NCBI GenBank assembly: GCA_016869515.1
Contig: VGDZ01000016.1
Span: 1 to 49,935, forward strand
DNA length: 49,935 nt
Direction: 5' to 3'
DNA from: Alphaproteobacteria bacterium
GTDB taxonomy: Bacteria; Pseudomonadota; Alphaproteobacteria; VGDZ01
Both the position numbers and the translations under genes were made by a program. Position 1 is the stretch's first letter. Each line of letters begins with the position of its first letter. Shown here one piece after another: positions 18,812 through 28,987 of this stretch. Under the pieces are notes generated by a model. It did not search any database and was not told where the DNA came from. It saw only the letters and a list, made by a program, of their open reading frames with translations.

Positions 18812-19786
18812 TCAACCCACCAGGCCCGAAGGGATGTTGAACCCCTTCTCCTTGTAGTAGCGCACGGCACCGGGGTGGAAGGGCAGGAAGGTATTGCGGC
18901 TCCAATTGGCGGCGATGGTTTCGACCGCGGCCGCGTGGCCCTTCACCATGACGGCGTTGTTGTCGAGGATGGTCTTGGTGACCTGGTAGGCCAGATCGGC
19001 GTCGAAATCCTTGTGGCAAATCCCGAAATTGTAGACGCCGATGGTCTTGTGATCGGCCGTCTGGGCCTTGTAGGTGCCCTTGGGAATCAGCGAGTCCGAA
19101 AGCTCGGGCATCGCCTTTTTCAAGGTCGCGATCTCGGCATCGGTGAAGGTGAAGAACCGCGCCGGCCGCTGCGCCTCGATTTCGCTGAAGGCGGCGATCG
19201 GCACGCCGGCGGCGAAGGCGAAGCAGTCGATCAGGCCGTCGCCCAACTGGCTGGCCATGTCCGAGCCCGAGCCGTTGCGGATGGTGACGTCGAGCCCCAG
19301 CGCCTTGAACATCAGCGGGAAATAGGTGCCGGGAGTGCCGGCGCGCGGCCCGACGCCGACCGTCTTCTTGTTGAGCTGGGCAACCGAGGCGATGCCGGTC
19401 TTCTCGGTGGTGATGAAATGGAACGGCGTGTCGTACATCGGAAACAGCGCGCGCACCTCGCGGTACTTGCGGCCCTTGGTCCATTCGCCGTCGCCGTTCC
19501 AGGCCTGCAGGGCGATGCCCATGGTGGTCATGCTCAGCTCGACCCGCTTGTCGCTGACCAGGATCAGGTTCTGGTTGGGGCCCTGGGTCTGCTGGGTCGA
19601 GGTGTTGATCCCCAGCTTCTCGGTCAGCAACGTGGCGACCACGCCGCCATAGATGAAATAGGTGCCGCCGATCGAGGCGGTCCCCAGGGTCAGCGACTTG
19701 GGCTGGGCGTGCGAGGCGCCGAACGTCAACGCGCCGGACGCGGCGGCAAGGCCGGAAAGGGCGGCGCGGCGGGTGATGCGGGTCAT
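18812..19786 (-). CDS. TAXI-family TRAP transporter solute-binding protein
   Basis: The 324-residue periplasmic receptor has a twin-arginine-like signal (MTRITRRAALSGLAAASG, cleavage near SHA-Q) and the TAXI hallmarks: LTLGTASIGGTYFIYGGVVA, AELSMTT-like ligand contacts and GVGPRAGTPGTYFPLM. TAXI receptors feed 4-carbon and other carboxylates, including glutamate or 2-oxoglutarate, to a fused DctQM permease; no such permease is in the window. The start at 19786 overlaps the stop of a small lipoprotein gene (ATGA). An upstream extension of the frame is rejected because it would destroy the signal peptide. Confidence 0.92.
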   Translation of the reverse strand: MTRITRRAALSGLAAASGALTFGASHAQPKSLTLGTASIGGTYFIYGGVVATLLTEKLGINTSTQQTQGPNQNLILVSDKRVELSMTTMGIALQAWNGDGEWTKGRKYREVRALFPMYDTPFHFITTEKTGIASVAQLNKKTVGVGPRAGTPGTYFPLMFKALGLDVTIRNGSGSDMASQLGDGLIDCFAFAAGVPIAAFSEIEAQRPARFFTFTDAEIATLKKAMPELSDSLIPKGTYKAQTADHKTIGVYNFGICHKDFDADLAYQVTKTILDNNAVMVKGHAAAVETIAANWSRNTFLPFHPGAVRYYKEKGFNIPSGLVG

Positions 19787-19956
19787 TGCGATCGCTCCAT
19801 GTCGAGGAATTCCTTGATCGGAGACTCGGTCCACTTGCCGAACTCGTGGAACGCCATGGCAATGGGTCGCCAGGAGGCGGTCAACTGGCTCTCGAAAGTG
19901 CCTTGGGTGCAGCCGACGATCAAAGGCAGGATGGCGACGGCGAGCCAGCGGGACAT
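19783..19956 (-). CDS. Small predicted lipoprotein coupled to the TAXI receptor
   Basis: This is a 57-residue open frame on the minus strand, ATG at 19956, TGA at 19785-19783. Residues 1-15 form a lipoprotein signal (MSRWLAVAILPLIVG) with a LIVGC lipobox, acylated Cys16, and a short mature part with FHEFGKWTESPIKEFLDMERS. Its stop overlaps the TAXI gene start by 4 nt, the pattern of translational coupling. No known family was recognised; short mature lipoproteins upstream of TRAP receptors have not, to my knowledge, been described. The ribosome-binding site (GGA about 10 nt upstream) is weak, so expression needs testing. It diverges from the ABC ATPase gene at 20041. Confidence 0.65.
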   Translation of the reverse strand: MSRWLAVAILPLIVGCTQGTFESQLTASWRPIAMAFHEFGKWTESPIKEFLDMERSQ

Positions 19957-20040
19957 GTCCAATTCCGATCTTTTCTGGAGCCGGCAGCCTAGGGGCTATG
20001 TGGGCGCTTGACAAGGGGACCGCGGCCTCTTGATGATCCC

Positions 20041-20670
20041 ATGGTGCGCGTGGACGGATTGCGGCATGCCTTCGGCAGCCGTCAGGTGCTGGCGATCGAC
20101 CGCTGGCAGGTGGACAGGGGCGAAGCCTGGCTGGTGCGCGGCGCCTCGGGCAGCGGCAAGTCGACCTTGCTGCACGTTCTTGCCGGGCTGTTGCGGCCTT
20201 CGGCCGGTCGGGTCGAGATCGACGGTCAGGACATCGGCGCCTTGAGCGACCGTCAGCGCGACGCGTTGAGAGGCGCCGCCATCGGCATCGTCTTCCAGAA
20301 CCTGCATCTCGTGCCCAGCCTGACCTTGCGCCAGAATCTGTCGTTGGCGCCGCTGATGGCGGGCCTGCCGTCGGCGTCGGCGGCGATCGAGCAACGGCTG
20401 GCTCGGCTGGGCCTCGGTCGGCGCGGCGACGATCGCCCGGCCCAACTCAGCCGGGGCGAGATGCAGCGGGTGGCGCTAGCGCGGGCGCTGATCAACCGGC
20501 CGAAGCTGCTCTTGGCCGACGAGCCGACCGCCAGTCTCGACGACGTCAACACCGACCTGGTCGCCACCATGCTGATCGAACAGGCCGCCGAGGTCGGGGC
20601 GGCGCTGGTGGTGGCCACCCATGACGCGCGCATCGCGCCCCATTTCGCCAAGGCGTTGACGCTGTCATGA
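20041..20670 (+). CDS. ABC transporter ATP-binding protein (LolD/MacB type)
   Basis: The 209-residue ATPase has Walker A GASGSGKST (residues 34-42), the signature LSRGEMQRVALARAL, Walker [13 protein letters not shown] and an H-loop in VVATHDARI. Its size and sequence type match the LolD/FtsE/MacB class that powers FtsX-like permeases. The ATG at 20041 is preferred, though a TTG at 20008 is in frame and neither has a strong ribosome-binding site. Its stop overlaps the permease start (ATGA). With the permease and DUF3299 gene it resembles the zinc-depletion operon PA4064-PA4066 of Pseudomonas aeruginosa (from memory), but no Zur box was seen upstream. Confidence 0.88.
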   Translation: MVRVDGLRHAFGSRQVLAIDRWQVDRGEAWLVRGASGSGKSTLLHVLAGLLRPSAGRVEIDGQDIGALSDRQRDALRGAAIGIVFQNLHLVPSLTLRQNLSLAPLMAGLPSASAAIEQRLARLGLGRRGDDRPAQLSRGEMQRVALARALINRPKLLLADEPTASLDDVNTDLVATMLIEQAAEVGAALVVATHDARIAPHFAKALTLS

Positions 20671-21836
20671 CGCTGTTCGAGGTCGGATACGCCTATTGGC
20701 GGCACAAGCGGTTGGCGGCGGCGCTGACCGTGCTGTTGACCGCGTTGGGCGTGGCGATCGCGACCGCCGCCTTGGGCCTGGCGGAACAGTTGACGGCGCG
20801 CGCGGCGCGCGATGCCCGCGGCATCGATCTGGTGGTCGGCGCCAAGGGCAGTCCGCTGCAGTTGATCCTGTCGGCGGTGTTCCATGCCGACGTGCCGACC
20901 GGGAATATCGCCCTCGGCGAGGCCGAGACCCTGCAGCGCCACGCCTTGGTGCGTTTCGCCATTCCGCTGGCGCTAGGCGATTCCGTCGGCGGCTTTCGCA
21001 TCGTCGGCACCACACCGGACTTGATCGCGCATTACGGCGGGCCCATGGCCTCGGGGCGGATGTTCGGGTCGAGCATGGAGGCCGTGCTCGGCGCCGAGGC
21101 CGCCCGGAAACTGCGGGCCGGTCCCGGCGATCAGTTCATTGGCGCGCACGGCATGGCCGAGGGCGGGCCCGCGCATCACGATCATCCCTACGAGGTCGTG
21201 GGCGTGCTGGCGCCGACCGGGACGGTGTTGGACCGGCTGGCGTTGACGCCGATCGAAAGCGTGTGGGACGTGCATGCGGCGCATCAAGGACCGGCGCCCG
21301 AGCGCGAAATCACGGCGCTTTTGATCGGCTACCGCACCCCGCTGGCGGCGGCCTCTTTGCCGCGCCAGATCAATACCGCCAGCCGCATGCAGGCAGCCTC
21401 GCCGGCGTTCGAGATCGCCCGGCTTGCGGCGCTGATGGGTGGCGGGCTGGACGCGCTGCGCGGATTGGCGGCGGTGCTGCTGGCGGCGGGCGCTCTGGCG
21501 ATGCTGGCGGCGCTGGTGGCGGCGCTGGACGAGCGCAAGACCGACATCGCCGTGATGCGCGCCCTGGGCGCCTCTCCCGGGCGGGTGATGCGGTTGATCC
21601 TGGGCGAGAGTTTCGCCCTGGCCGCGATCGGCGCCGTGCTGGGACTGGCGTTCGGCCACGGCGCGCTGGCGGCGATCGCCTGGCAAGCGCCCGGCGCCGC
21701 GCTCGATCCCTGGATGCCGATCGCCGAAGAGGGGTGGATTGCCGTCTTGGCGATGGCGCTGGGACCGGCCGCGGGGCTGTGGCCGGCTTGGCGAGTCTAT
21801 CGCCAGGACGTGGCGCGGACTCTGTCGGAGGGGTAG
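20667..21836 (+). CDS. FtsX-like ABC transporter permease
   Basis: The 389-residue permease has one N-terminal membrane helix (about residues 18-40), a large periplasmic domain (about 45-270) and three C-terminal helices in an FtsX domain with MRALGASPGRVMRLILGES, the coupling motif of MacB-like transporters. The periplasmic part contains DLVVGAKGSPLQLILSAVFH and a His-rich GPAHHDHPYEVVG stretch, which could touch metal, an inference only. The start overlaps the ATPase stop. Such systems move lipoproteins or extract envelope substrates rather than import small molecules. The downstream DUF3299 gene starts 40 nt later. Confidence 0.88.
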   Translation: MTLFEVGYAYWRHKRLAAALTVLLTALGVAIATAALGLAEQLTARAARDARGIDLVVGAKGSPLQLILSAVFHADVPTGNIALGEAETLQRHALVRFAIPLALGDSVGGFRIVGTTPDLIAHYGGPMASGRMFGSSMEAVLGAEAARKLRAGPGDQFIGAHGMAEGGPAHHDHPYEVVGVLAPTGTVLDRLALTPIESVWDVHAAHQGPAPEREITALLIGYRTPLAAASLPRQINTASRMQAASPAFEIARLAALMGGGLDALRGLAAVLLAAGALAMLAALVAALDERKTDIAVMRALGASPGRVMRLILGESFALAAIGAVLGLAFGHGALAAIAWQAPGAALDPWMPIAEEGWIAVLAMALGPAAGLWPAWRVYRQDVARTLSEG

Positions 21837-21876
21837 GGGCTTGCGCCGACGGTGCCGGAGTCCTAACTCTAGGGCC

Positions 21877-22347
21877 ATGAAATCCGCTCTTGCCGCCATG
21901 GCGCTGCTGGCGTTGGCGCCTTTCGCCATGGCATTCAGCCAGTCGCAGGCGACGCTGCCGGCCTCGGCCGACCGCGTCGTCGAAAAGGCGGGCGCCTTGT
22001 CGTGGAGCGTGCTGGAGGCGGTCGAAGAAGTGCCCACCGAAGGCGATCGCATGGTGCCGAAGTTCAGCGACAAGATCCTGGCGCTGGACGGCAAGGAAGT
22101 CACCCTGTTCGGATTCATGCTGCCGCTCGATCAGTCCGAGCGGCAGCGCCAATTCCTGCTCTCGGCCTATCCCTCGCACTGCCCGTTCTGTCTGCCCGGC
22201 GGCGCCAACCTGATGGTCGAGGTGCTGGCGCCCAAGGGCGTCAAGTTCACCTTCGATCCGGTGACGGTGAAGGGTCGCTTCGCGCTGCTCAAGGACGATC
22301 CCAGCGGCCTGTTCTACCGCCTGGGCGAGGCCGTGTCGCTCCAGTAG
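21877..22347 (+). CDS. DUF3299 periplasmic protein
   Basis: The 156-residue protein has a Sec signal peptide (MKSALAAMALLALAPFAMA) and a DUF3299 domain with DGKEVTLFGFMLPLDQSE and the conserved CPFC of YPSHCPFCLPGGANLMVEV. The function of the family is not established; the Cys pair suggests metal binding or redox chemistry. It follows the ABC ATPase-permease pair, the same order as in Pseudomonas zinc-starvation operons. It converges on the SDR gene with only 3 nt between stops, so there is no room for a terminator. Confidence 0.88.
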   Translation: MKSALAAMALLALAPFAMAFSQSQATLPASADRVVEKAGALSWSVLEAVEEVPTEGDRMVPKFSDKILALDGKEVTLFGFMLPLDQSERQRQFLLSAYPSHCPFCLPGGANLMVEVLAPKGVKFTFDPVTVKGRFALLKDDPSGLFYRLGEAVSLQ

Positions 22348-22350
22348 TTT

Positions 22351-23211
22351 CTATTCCAGCCAATCCAATTTGGTCGCGCCCGGGAAGCCGCGGAAGCGCG
22401 GCGCCGGTTCGTGCTCGGGCACGGGAAAGGTATGGCGGTGGTTGGGCACGCCGCCATCGACCCGCAGCGTCACGCCGGTGACGAAGCCGGCCGCCTCGGA
22501 CAATAGGAACGTCACCGCCGCCGCCACCTCGGATTCGTCGCCGAAGCGCTTGAGCGGCACCGCCTGGCGCAGCGCCTTCATCCGGCCGCGGTTCTCGACC
22601 GGATAGCTTTCCAGGCCCGAGGACTCGATCCAGCCCGGCGCCACGGCGTTGACCCGGATGTTGAACCGCGCCCACTCGCTGGCCGCGGTCTCGGTCAGGT
22701 TGACGACGCCGGCGCGGGCGGCGCCGGAATGGGCCATGCTCGGCATGCCGTTCCAGAAATCGGCGACGATGTTGACGATGGCGCCGCCATGCTCGCCCAT
22801 CCATTGCCGCTGCGCCTCGCGGCTCATCAGAAAGGCGCCGGTCAGGTTGTTGCGCACCACCGCCTCCCAGCCGCGCAGGCTGATGGCCTCCAGCGGCGCC
22901 GCGAACTGGCCGCCGGCATTGTTGACCAGGCAATCGAGCCGGCCGAAAGCCGCGAGCACGGCCTTGACCGCGGCCGCGACTTGGTCCTCCTCGCGGATGT
23001 CGCAGGCGAAGCCCCGCGCCGCGCCGCCGTCGGTTTCGATTTCGGCCGCAACCTTGTCGAGGCGCTCTTGGCGCCGGCCCAACAGCGCCAGTTTGGCGCC
23101 AAGCGCCGCCAGCTCGTGGGCAATGCAGCGGCCGATGCCGCTGCCGCCGCCGGTGACGATGGCGATCCGATCCCGGAACAGGCCGGGCCGAAAGGCGCTG
23201 CGATAGCTCAT
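22351..23211 (-). CDS. SDR-family oxidoreductase (enoyl/dienoyl-CoA reductase-like)
   Basis: The 286-residue short-chain dehydrogenase has the NAD(P)-binding [12 protein letters not shown] motif near residue 20 and the NNAGG motif. The usual catalytic Tyr-X-X-X-Lys is not apparent: the corresponding stretch reads [19 protein letters not shown]. That pattern recalls the 2,4-dienoyl-CoA and trans-2-enoyl-CoA reductase branch, where active-site residues diverge. It probably reduces an acyl-CoA or similar carbonyl. Its start overlaps the tctA stop by 4 nt, making it the last gene of the ten-gene operon. Substrate unknown. Confidence 0.85.
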   Translation of the reverse strand: MSYRSAFRPGLFRDRIAIVTGGGSGIGRCIAHELAALGAKLALLGRRQERLDKVAAEIETDGGAARGFACDIREEDQVAAAVKAVLAAFGRLDCLVNNAGGQFAAPLEAISLRGWEAVVRNNLTGAFLMSREAQRQWMGEHGGAIVNIVADFWNGMPSMAHSGAARAGVVNLTETAASEWARFNIRVNAVAPGWIESSGLESYPVENRGRMKALRQAVPLKRFGDESEVAAAVTFLLSEAAGFVTGVTLRVDGGVPNHRHTFPVPEHEPAPRFRGFPGATKLDWLE

Positions 23212-24707
23212 GCTTTGCTCCCGGCGTTGGCTCGCGCCCGACGCCACAGCACCGGGCCGATCAGCAGGGCGAGCGCGATCAGCAACAGGCTTAGCGAGAT
23301 CGGCCGCGTCACGAACACCCACAGATCGCCCTGGGCGATCTGCACGGCGCGGCGGAACTGGACCTCGGCCATGGGGCCGAGGATCATGCCGACGATCACC
23401 GGCGCCAAGGGCACGTCGAGGCGCCGCATGATCAGGCCCAGCACGCCGCAGGCGGTCATCACGCCGACATCGAACAGCGAGCGGTTGACGCCATAGACCC
23501 CCAACGCCGCGAACAGCAGGATGCCGCCGTGCAGCCAGGGCGCGGGGATATAGAGCAACCGCGCCCACAGCCCGGCCAGCGGCAAGTTCAACACCAACAG
23601 CATGGCGTTGCCGATGAACAGGCTGGCGATCAGCCCCCACACCAGATCGGGCCGCGTGCCGAACAGCAGCGGGCCGGGCTGGAGGCCGTATTGCTGGAAC
23701 GCCGCCAGCATGATCGCGGCCGTGGCGGAGGTCGGAATACCCAGGGTCAGCAGCGGCACCAGCACGCCGGCGACGGCGGCGTTGTTGGCGGCCTCGGGTC
23801 CGGCGACGCCCTCGATCGCGCCGTCGCCGAATTCCTCGGGCCGCGGCGAAAGCCGCTTTTCGGTCTGATAGGAGATGAAAGTCGGAAGCTCGGTGCCGCC
23901 GGCGGGAACGGCGCCGAGCGGAAAGCCGATCGCGGTGCCGCGCAGCCACGGCTTCCAGGAGCGCGACCATTCGGCCGCGGTCATGCGCGCCGGCCCGTCG
24001 AGCGGCGTCACGGTCGATCCGCCCGCGCGCGGCAACGTTGCCTGGTAGAGCGCCTCGCCGACCGCAAACAGCCCGACCACGACCACGGTGATGCCGATGC
24101 CATCGAGCAGGTCGAGCTGACCGAAGGCGAAGCGGGCGGCGCCGGTCTGCTGGTCGATGCCGACCAGGCCCAGCGCCAAGCCTATGAACAGCGCCAGCAG
24201 CCCGCGCAACAGCGACGAGCCCAGCAGCGAGGACACGGCGACGAAGGCCACGCACATCAGCGCGAAATAGTCCGCCGGCCCGAACAGCAGCGCCAGCTTG
24301 ACCACTTCGGGCGCGACCAGCGCCAGCATCGCCGTGCCGATCACGCCGGCGACGAAGGAGCCGATGGCAGCCGTGGCGAGGGCGGCGGGCGCGCGGCCCT
24401 TGCGCGCCATGCGATGGCCGTCGATGGTGGTGACCAGCGATCCGGTCTCGCCCGGAGTGTTGACCAGGATGGCGGTGGTCGAGGAGCCGAACATGGCGCC
24501 GTAATAGATGCCGCCGAAGATCACGAACGAGGCCACCGGGTCGAGCTTGTAGGTCACCGGCAGCAACAGCGCGATGGTCAGCGCCGGTCCGATCCCCGGC
24601 AAAATGCCGATCAGCGTGCCGCACAGCACGCCGACGAAGGACCACATCAGATTGACCGGGTTGAGGGCGACGCCGAAGCCGCCGGCGAGGGACTGCAGCG
24701 CCTCCAT
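23208..24707 (-). CDS. tctA: Tripartite tricarboxylate transporter, large permease TctA
   Basis: The 499-residue membrane protein is TctA of the TTT family: the large permease with about 10-12 helices and the signature [24 protein letters not shown], and a second glycine-rich motif [24 protein letters not shown]. With TctB and TctC it imports citrate-like tricarboxylates or other carboxylates using an ion gradient. The ATG at 24707 lies 3 nt after the tctB stop, and its own stop overlaps the SDR start. Which carboxylate is moved cannot be told. Confidence 0.95.
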   Translation of the reverse strand: MEALQSLAGGFGVALNPVNLMWSFVGVLCGTLIGILPGIGPALTIALLLPVTYKLDPVASFVIFGGIYYGAMFGSSTTAILVNTPGETGSLVTTIDGHRMARKGRAPAALATAAIGSFVAGVIGTAMLALVAPEVVKLALLFGPADYFALMCVAFVAVSSLLGSSLLRGLLALFIGLALGLVGIDQQTGAARFAFGQLDLLDGIGITVVVVGLFAVGEALYQATLPRAGGSTVTPLDGPARMTAAEWSRSWKPWLRGTAIGFPLGAVPAGGTELPTFISYQTEKRLSPRPEEFGDGAIEGVAGPEAANNAAVAGVLVPLLTLGIPTSATAAIMLAAFQQYGLQPGPLLFGTRPDLVWGLIASLFIGNAMLLVLNLPLAGLWARLLYIPAPWLHGGILLFAALGVYGVNRSLFDVGVMTACGVLGLIMRRLDVPLAPVIVGMILGPMAEVQFRRAVQIAQGDLWVFVTRPISLSLLLIALALLIGPVLWRRARANAGSKA

Positions 24708-24710
24708 CGA

Positions 24711-25166
24711 TCAGAACGCCGGTCCGGGCAAATTGAGGCCGAGGCCGTAGACGAAGCAGACGAAGACGATTCCCGCGATGACCAAGCCGACGGCCAAATT
24801 GCGCCCCAGGCGCATCGCGCCGAAACCGCGGGCGACAGCCGCGAACAGGACCCCGGCGCCGACCACGAAACCCGCGGTCTCGACCAGCGCGGCAAAAGCC
24901 AACAGCCCCCCCAGGATCCATCCGATGGACCGCAAGGCGTCGGATGCGCGCGGCTCCTCGGCGATTGCGGCGCGACCGCTCAGCGCCGACCACGCCACCA
25001 ACCCGCCAAGCGCGGTCAAGCCAAACATTACCACCAGCGGAAACAGCCTTGGCCCCAGCAACGGGTCGACCACGCGCACCGGGATCGAAAACGCGTGCCA
25101 ACCGAGCAGCGCCCCGGCCAGGCCCAGCGCCGCGGCGAAGGCCGCCAGCTTGCCAGCGGCGCTAAT
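24711..25166 (-). CDS. tctB: Tripartite tricarboxylate transporter, small permease TctB (non-canonical start)
   Basis: The product is a typical TctB of about 151 residues with four membrane segments (LAAFAAALGLAGALLGW; LFPLVVMFGLTALGGLVAW; WILGGLLAFAALVETAGFVVG; LVIAGIVFVCFVYGLGL) and the conserved GPRLFP. In this frame there is no ATG, GTG or TTG between the tctC stop (25189) and the first helix. The next canonical start upstream, at 25322, is deep inside tctC and would add a non-homologous Ser/Arg-rich arm. An ATT at 25166 gives the family's length; a CTG at 25148 is another option. A sequencing error is also possible. Confidence 0.75.
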   Translation of the reverse strand: MSAAGKLAAFAAALGLAGALLGWHAFSIPVRVVDPLLGPRLFPLVVMFGLTALGGLVAWSALSGRAAIAEEPRASDALRSIGWILGGLLAFAALVETAGFVVGAGVLFAAVARGFGAMRLGRNLAVGLVIAGIVFVCFVYGLGLNLPGPAF

Positions 25167-25188
25167 CGCCGCCGCCCCTGCGCCGGCG

Positions 25189-26145
25189 CTACTTGCCGAT
25201 GCCGACCGCGGCCAGGATTTCGCCGACCTGCTTCTGCTCGTCGGCGATGAACTTGGCGAAGGCCGGGCCGGGCAGGTAGTTGTTCTCCCAACCGCGCTCC
25301 TTGAGCTTGGCCTTCCAGGCATCGGACTTGACCATGCGGTCGACCAGCTGGGCGACGGCGTCGCGGTCGGAATCCTTCAGCTTGGGCGCCGCCATGATGG
25401 CGCGCCAATTGCCGATGACGACGTCGAGCCCGGTCTCCTTGAAGGTCGGCGCGTCGATTCCCGGAATGCGCGCGGCGCTGGAGACGCCGATGATGCGAAG
25501 CTTCTTGGCCTCGACCAGCGGCATGAACTCGGAGGCGCTGTTGACGCCGAGGGTGACGTGATTGCCCAGGATCGCCGCCAGCGACTCGCCGCCGCCGGAA
25601 TGGGCGACGTAGTTGATGCGCGCGGCATCGGCGCCCGCCGCCTTGGCCAGCAGCGCCGCGGTGATGTGGTCGGTGCCGCCGGCCGAACCGCCGCCCCAGG
25701 ACACCGCCGCGACGTTGGCGCGCAGCGCCGCCGCCAGATCCTGCATGGTCTTGATCTTGGATTCGGGCGTGACGGCGATGGCCTGCCATTCCGAAGTCAG
25801 GCGCGCGATCGGCGTGACGTCGTTGAGGCCGATCGGCGATTTGTTGGCGATCACCGCGCCGACCATCACCAGCCCCGAGACCATCCATTGCTTGGAATCG
25901 CCCGAACGGCGCACGAACTGGGCGATGCCGCGGGTGCCGCCGGCGCCGGCCACGTTTTCGACCTGGACCGATTTGACGATGCCGGTGGCTTGCAGCACCT
26001 CCTGCATGGCGCGCGCCGTGCCGTCCCAGCCGCCGCCCGGCGCCGCCGGCGCCATGATGGTGAGTTGGTCCTGGGCCAATGCCGCAGGCGCGGCCATTGC
26101 CGCACCCAAAGCCGCCGCCAGCAGCGCGCGCACGATCTTGGTCAT
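25189..26145 (-). CDS. tctC: Tripartite tricarboxylate transporter solute-binding protein TctC
   Basis: The 318-residue Bug/TctC receptor has a Sec signal peptide (about residues 1-24, ALA-QD), the [17 protein letters not shown] phosphate-loop-like ligand motif, [12 protein letters not shown] and the [20 protein letters not shown] region typical of the family. It binds a carboxylate in the periplasm and delivers it to TctA/TctB. A GGAGGAG ribosome-binding site precedes the ATG at 26145. It lies 18 nt after the FAD dehydrogenase gene. Confidence 0.95.
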   Translation of the reverse strand: MTKIVRALLAAALGAAMAAPAALAQDQLTIMAPAAPGGGWDGTARAMQEVLQATGIVKSVQVENVAGAGGTRGIAQFVRRSGDSKQWMVSGLVMVGAVIANKSPIGLNDVTPIARLTSEWQAIAVTPESKIKTMQDLAAALRANVAAVSWGGGSAGGTDHITAALLAKAAGADAARINYVAHSGGGESLAAILGNHVTLGVNSASEFMPLVEAKKLRIIGVSSAARIPGIDAPTFKETGLDVVIGNWRAIMAAPKLKDSDRDAVAQLVDRMVKSDAWKAKLKERGWENNYLPGPAFAKFIADEQKQVGEILAAVGIGK

Positions 26146-26163
26146 AGGGGAATCTCCTCCGCT

Positions 26164-27540
26164 TCAGCCAGCTTGCCGAATTGCCGCCATGCCCGCAACG
26201 GTCTTGCCGGCGATGCGTCCCAACCCGACCGCGCTCAAAAGGCCATTGCCCGAGAGATAGCCGTCGACCGTCTCGCCCGAAATCCCGGCCGCGGCACCGC
26301 CGCCGGCCAGCAGGTTGGGGAGCGGGCATCCGTCGGCACGCAGCACCCGCGCCTGCGGATCGATCTTGAGGCCGCCCTGGGTGTGGAACAGGGCGCCGGT
26401 GACCTTGACGGCGTGATAGGGCGGCGCCAGCGGCGGCTTGGCGCCGAAGTCGCGGCCAAAGCGATCCTTGCCGCGACAGCCGTCGAGGGTCGCGCGCAAT
26501 TGGGCCTCGGGCAGGTGGGTGAGGCGAGCCAGTTCGGACAAATCGGCGGCGGTTTTGATCGCGCCGGCCTGGATCGCCTTCTGGTAGTCCTCGAATTGCA
26601 GCGCGGCGGCGTGACAGCGCGCGTCGTAGATATTCCATGCCACGCCCTCGGGCTGATTCAGGACATGGACCGACTGCTCGGAATAGCCGCCATGCTCGTT
26701 GGAAAAACGCTCGCCGCGCAGATTGACCTGGATGCCGCCTTCCATCATCAGCGCCCAGGTCACCAGGATGTTGTGCGGCGTGGCGACCGAGCCATGGCCC
26801 TGATAGGCGCCCATGTGCTCGACCGCGGCACCCAGCGCCTCTCCCCAGTGCAGCGCGTCGCCGGTATTGCCGGGATGGCCGAAGTAAAGCGCATCCGCCA
26901 TTTCCGGGATGTAGCGTCGGACCAGTTCGCGATCGCCACCGAAACCGTTGCAGGCCAGGATCAACCAATCGCAGCCGATCCACTCCGCGCTGCCGTCGGG
27001 GCGTTCGATGCACAGGCCTTCGACCCGCCCCGCGCCATCGGCCGCCAATTCGGTGACGCGAGCCGAACACAAGAGTTCGATCCCGGCGCGCGCGGCCGCC
27101 TCGCGCAGCATCGCCATCAGTTCGGCCCCGGTGCGGGCCGGCGGGGCGTGCATGCGCTGGCGGCTGTGGCCGGGATAGCGGAAGCCCTCGACCAGCGTCA
27201 GGGCGACGCCATGGGCATCGGTCAGCCAATCGACCGTCGGGCCGGACTCGGCGCAAATCGCCTCGACCAAGGCGCGGTGGTTGCGGCCCTTGGCCTTGGC
27301 CTGGATGTCGTCGGCCATCATCCCGACCGAGTCGGCGATGCCCGCGGCGCGCTGGGCGCGGGTGCCGCAGGCCGGAATCTGACCCGAGGACAGGGCGGTC
27401 GAGCCCGCCGGCACCGGATCGCGCTCGATCGCCAGTACCTCTATCCCGGCCTCGCGCGCCGTCAGCGCCGCCACCAGCCCGCAAGCGCCGGCGCCGACGA
27501 TGACAAGCGGAAAGGACGAGGCGAAGCGGTCGCGCGCCAT
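26164..27540 (-). CDS. FAD-binding dehydrogenase, fumarate reductase/tricarballylate dehydrogenase type
   Basis: The 458-residue flavoprotein begins with a dinucleotide fold ([20 protein letters not shown] and ERD about 20 residues on) and ends with the FAD_binding_2 motif [26 protein letters not shown]. The [15 protein letters not shown] segment resembles the substrate-capping domain of fumarate reductase flavoproteins. Proximity to a TTT transporter recalls the tricarballylate-utilising TcuA, but KsdD-type dehydrogenases share this fold, so the substrate is open. The ATG at 27540 lies 2 nt after the livF stop; the longer frame upstream is read from livF and is rejected. Confidence 0.82.
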   Translation of the reverse strand: MARDRFASSFPLVIVGAGACGLVAALTAREAGIEVLAIERDPVPAGSTALSSGQIPACGTRAQRAAGIADSVGMMADDIQAKAKGRNHRALVEAICAESGPTVDWLTDAHGVALTLVEGFRYPGHSRQRMHAPPARTGAELMAMLREAAARAGIELLCSARVTELAADGAGRVEGLCIERPDGSAEWIGCDWLILACNGFGGDRELVRRYIPEMADALYFGHPGNTGDALHWGEALGAAVEHMGAYQGHGSVATPHNILVTWALMMEGGIQVNLRGERFSNEHGGYSEQSVHVLNQPEGVAWNIYDARCHAAALQFEDYQKAIQAGAIKTAADLSELARLTHLPEAQLRATLDGCRGKDRFGRDFGAKPPLAPPYHAVKVTGALFHTQGGLKIDPQARVLRADGCPLPNLLAGGGAAAGISGETVDGYLSGNGLLSAVGLGRIAGKTVAGMAAIRQAG

Positions 27541-27542
27541 GG

Positions 27543-28249
27543 TCACATGCCCAAATAGGCCTTCTTCAGGGCCGGATCGTCGCGCAGGGCCGCGGCCGAA
27601 CCCGAAGCGACGATGGCGCCGTTCTCCATCACATAGGCGCGGGCGGCGATTTCCAGCGACTGCACCACGTTCTGCTCGACCAGGAGAATGGCCAGGCCCT
27701 CGGCGTTGAGGCCGCGGATCAGGCCGAACATCTCTTCCACCAAGAGCGGCGAGAGCCCCAGCGACGGCTCGTCCAAGATCAGAAGCCGCGGCTCGGCCAT
27801 CAGCCCACGGCCGATCGCCAGCATCTGCTGTTCGCCGCCCGACAGCGTTCCGGCCAGTTGCGTCAGGCGCTCGCCCAGGCGGGGAAAGATTCCGACCACG
27901 CGTGCAAGATTGTCCGTGCGCCGGGCCGAGCCGCGGCGATAGCCGCCGAGCCACAGGTTTTCGCGCACCGACAGATTGGGAAACACCCGCCGGCCCTCGG
28001 GCACCTGGATCAGCCCTTCCGCGACCATTTGCGTCGTCGGCGCGCCGGTACGATCCTTGCCCGCGAACCGCATCAGGCCCCCACGCGGCGCCAAGGTGCC
28101 GGCGACGGCATGGTTGAAGGTGGTCTTGCCGGCGCCGTTCGAACCCAGCAGCGAGACGATCTCGCCTTCCGCCACCGCCACCGAGACCGAGCGCAGGATC
28201 TCGGTCTGGCCGTAGCCGGCGACCAGATTCTCGACCTCCAGCAGCGCGT

Positions 28250-28253
<4 letters not shown>
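27543..28253 (-). CDS. livF: Branched-chain amino acid-type ABC transporter ATPase LivF (operon 1)
   Basis: The 236-residue ATPase has Walker A GSNGAGKTT, the signature LSGGEQQMLAIGRGL, Walker B LLILDEPSLGLSP and the LivF-specific VPEGRRVFPNLSV and VEQNV stretches. It works with LivG as a heterodimer on the cytoplasmic side of LivH/LivM. Its start overlaps the livG stop by 4 nt (ATGA), and the FAD dehydrogenase follows after 2 nt. A Thr-Phe pair replaces the usual Thr-Leu after the P-loop, which is conservative. Confidence 0.94.

Positions 28254-28979
<726 letters not shown>

Positions 28980-28987
<8 letters not shown>

Noticed and set aside
25167-25322. N-terminal extension of TctB from the ATG at 25322
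   Set aside because: The added residues are Ser/Arg-rich and overlap tctC; no TctB protein has such an arm.
23529-27558. Long plus-strand frames opposite the tct operon and FAD dehydrogenase
   Set aside because: They are rich in Arg, Gln and His without any recognisable domain; the minus strand encodes clear transporter genes.
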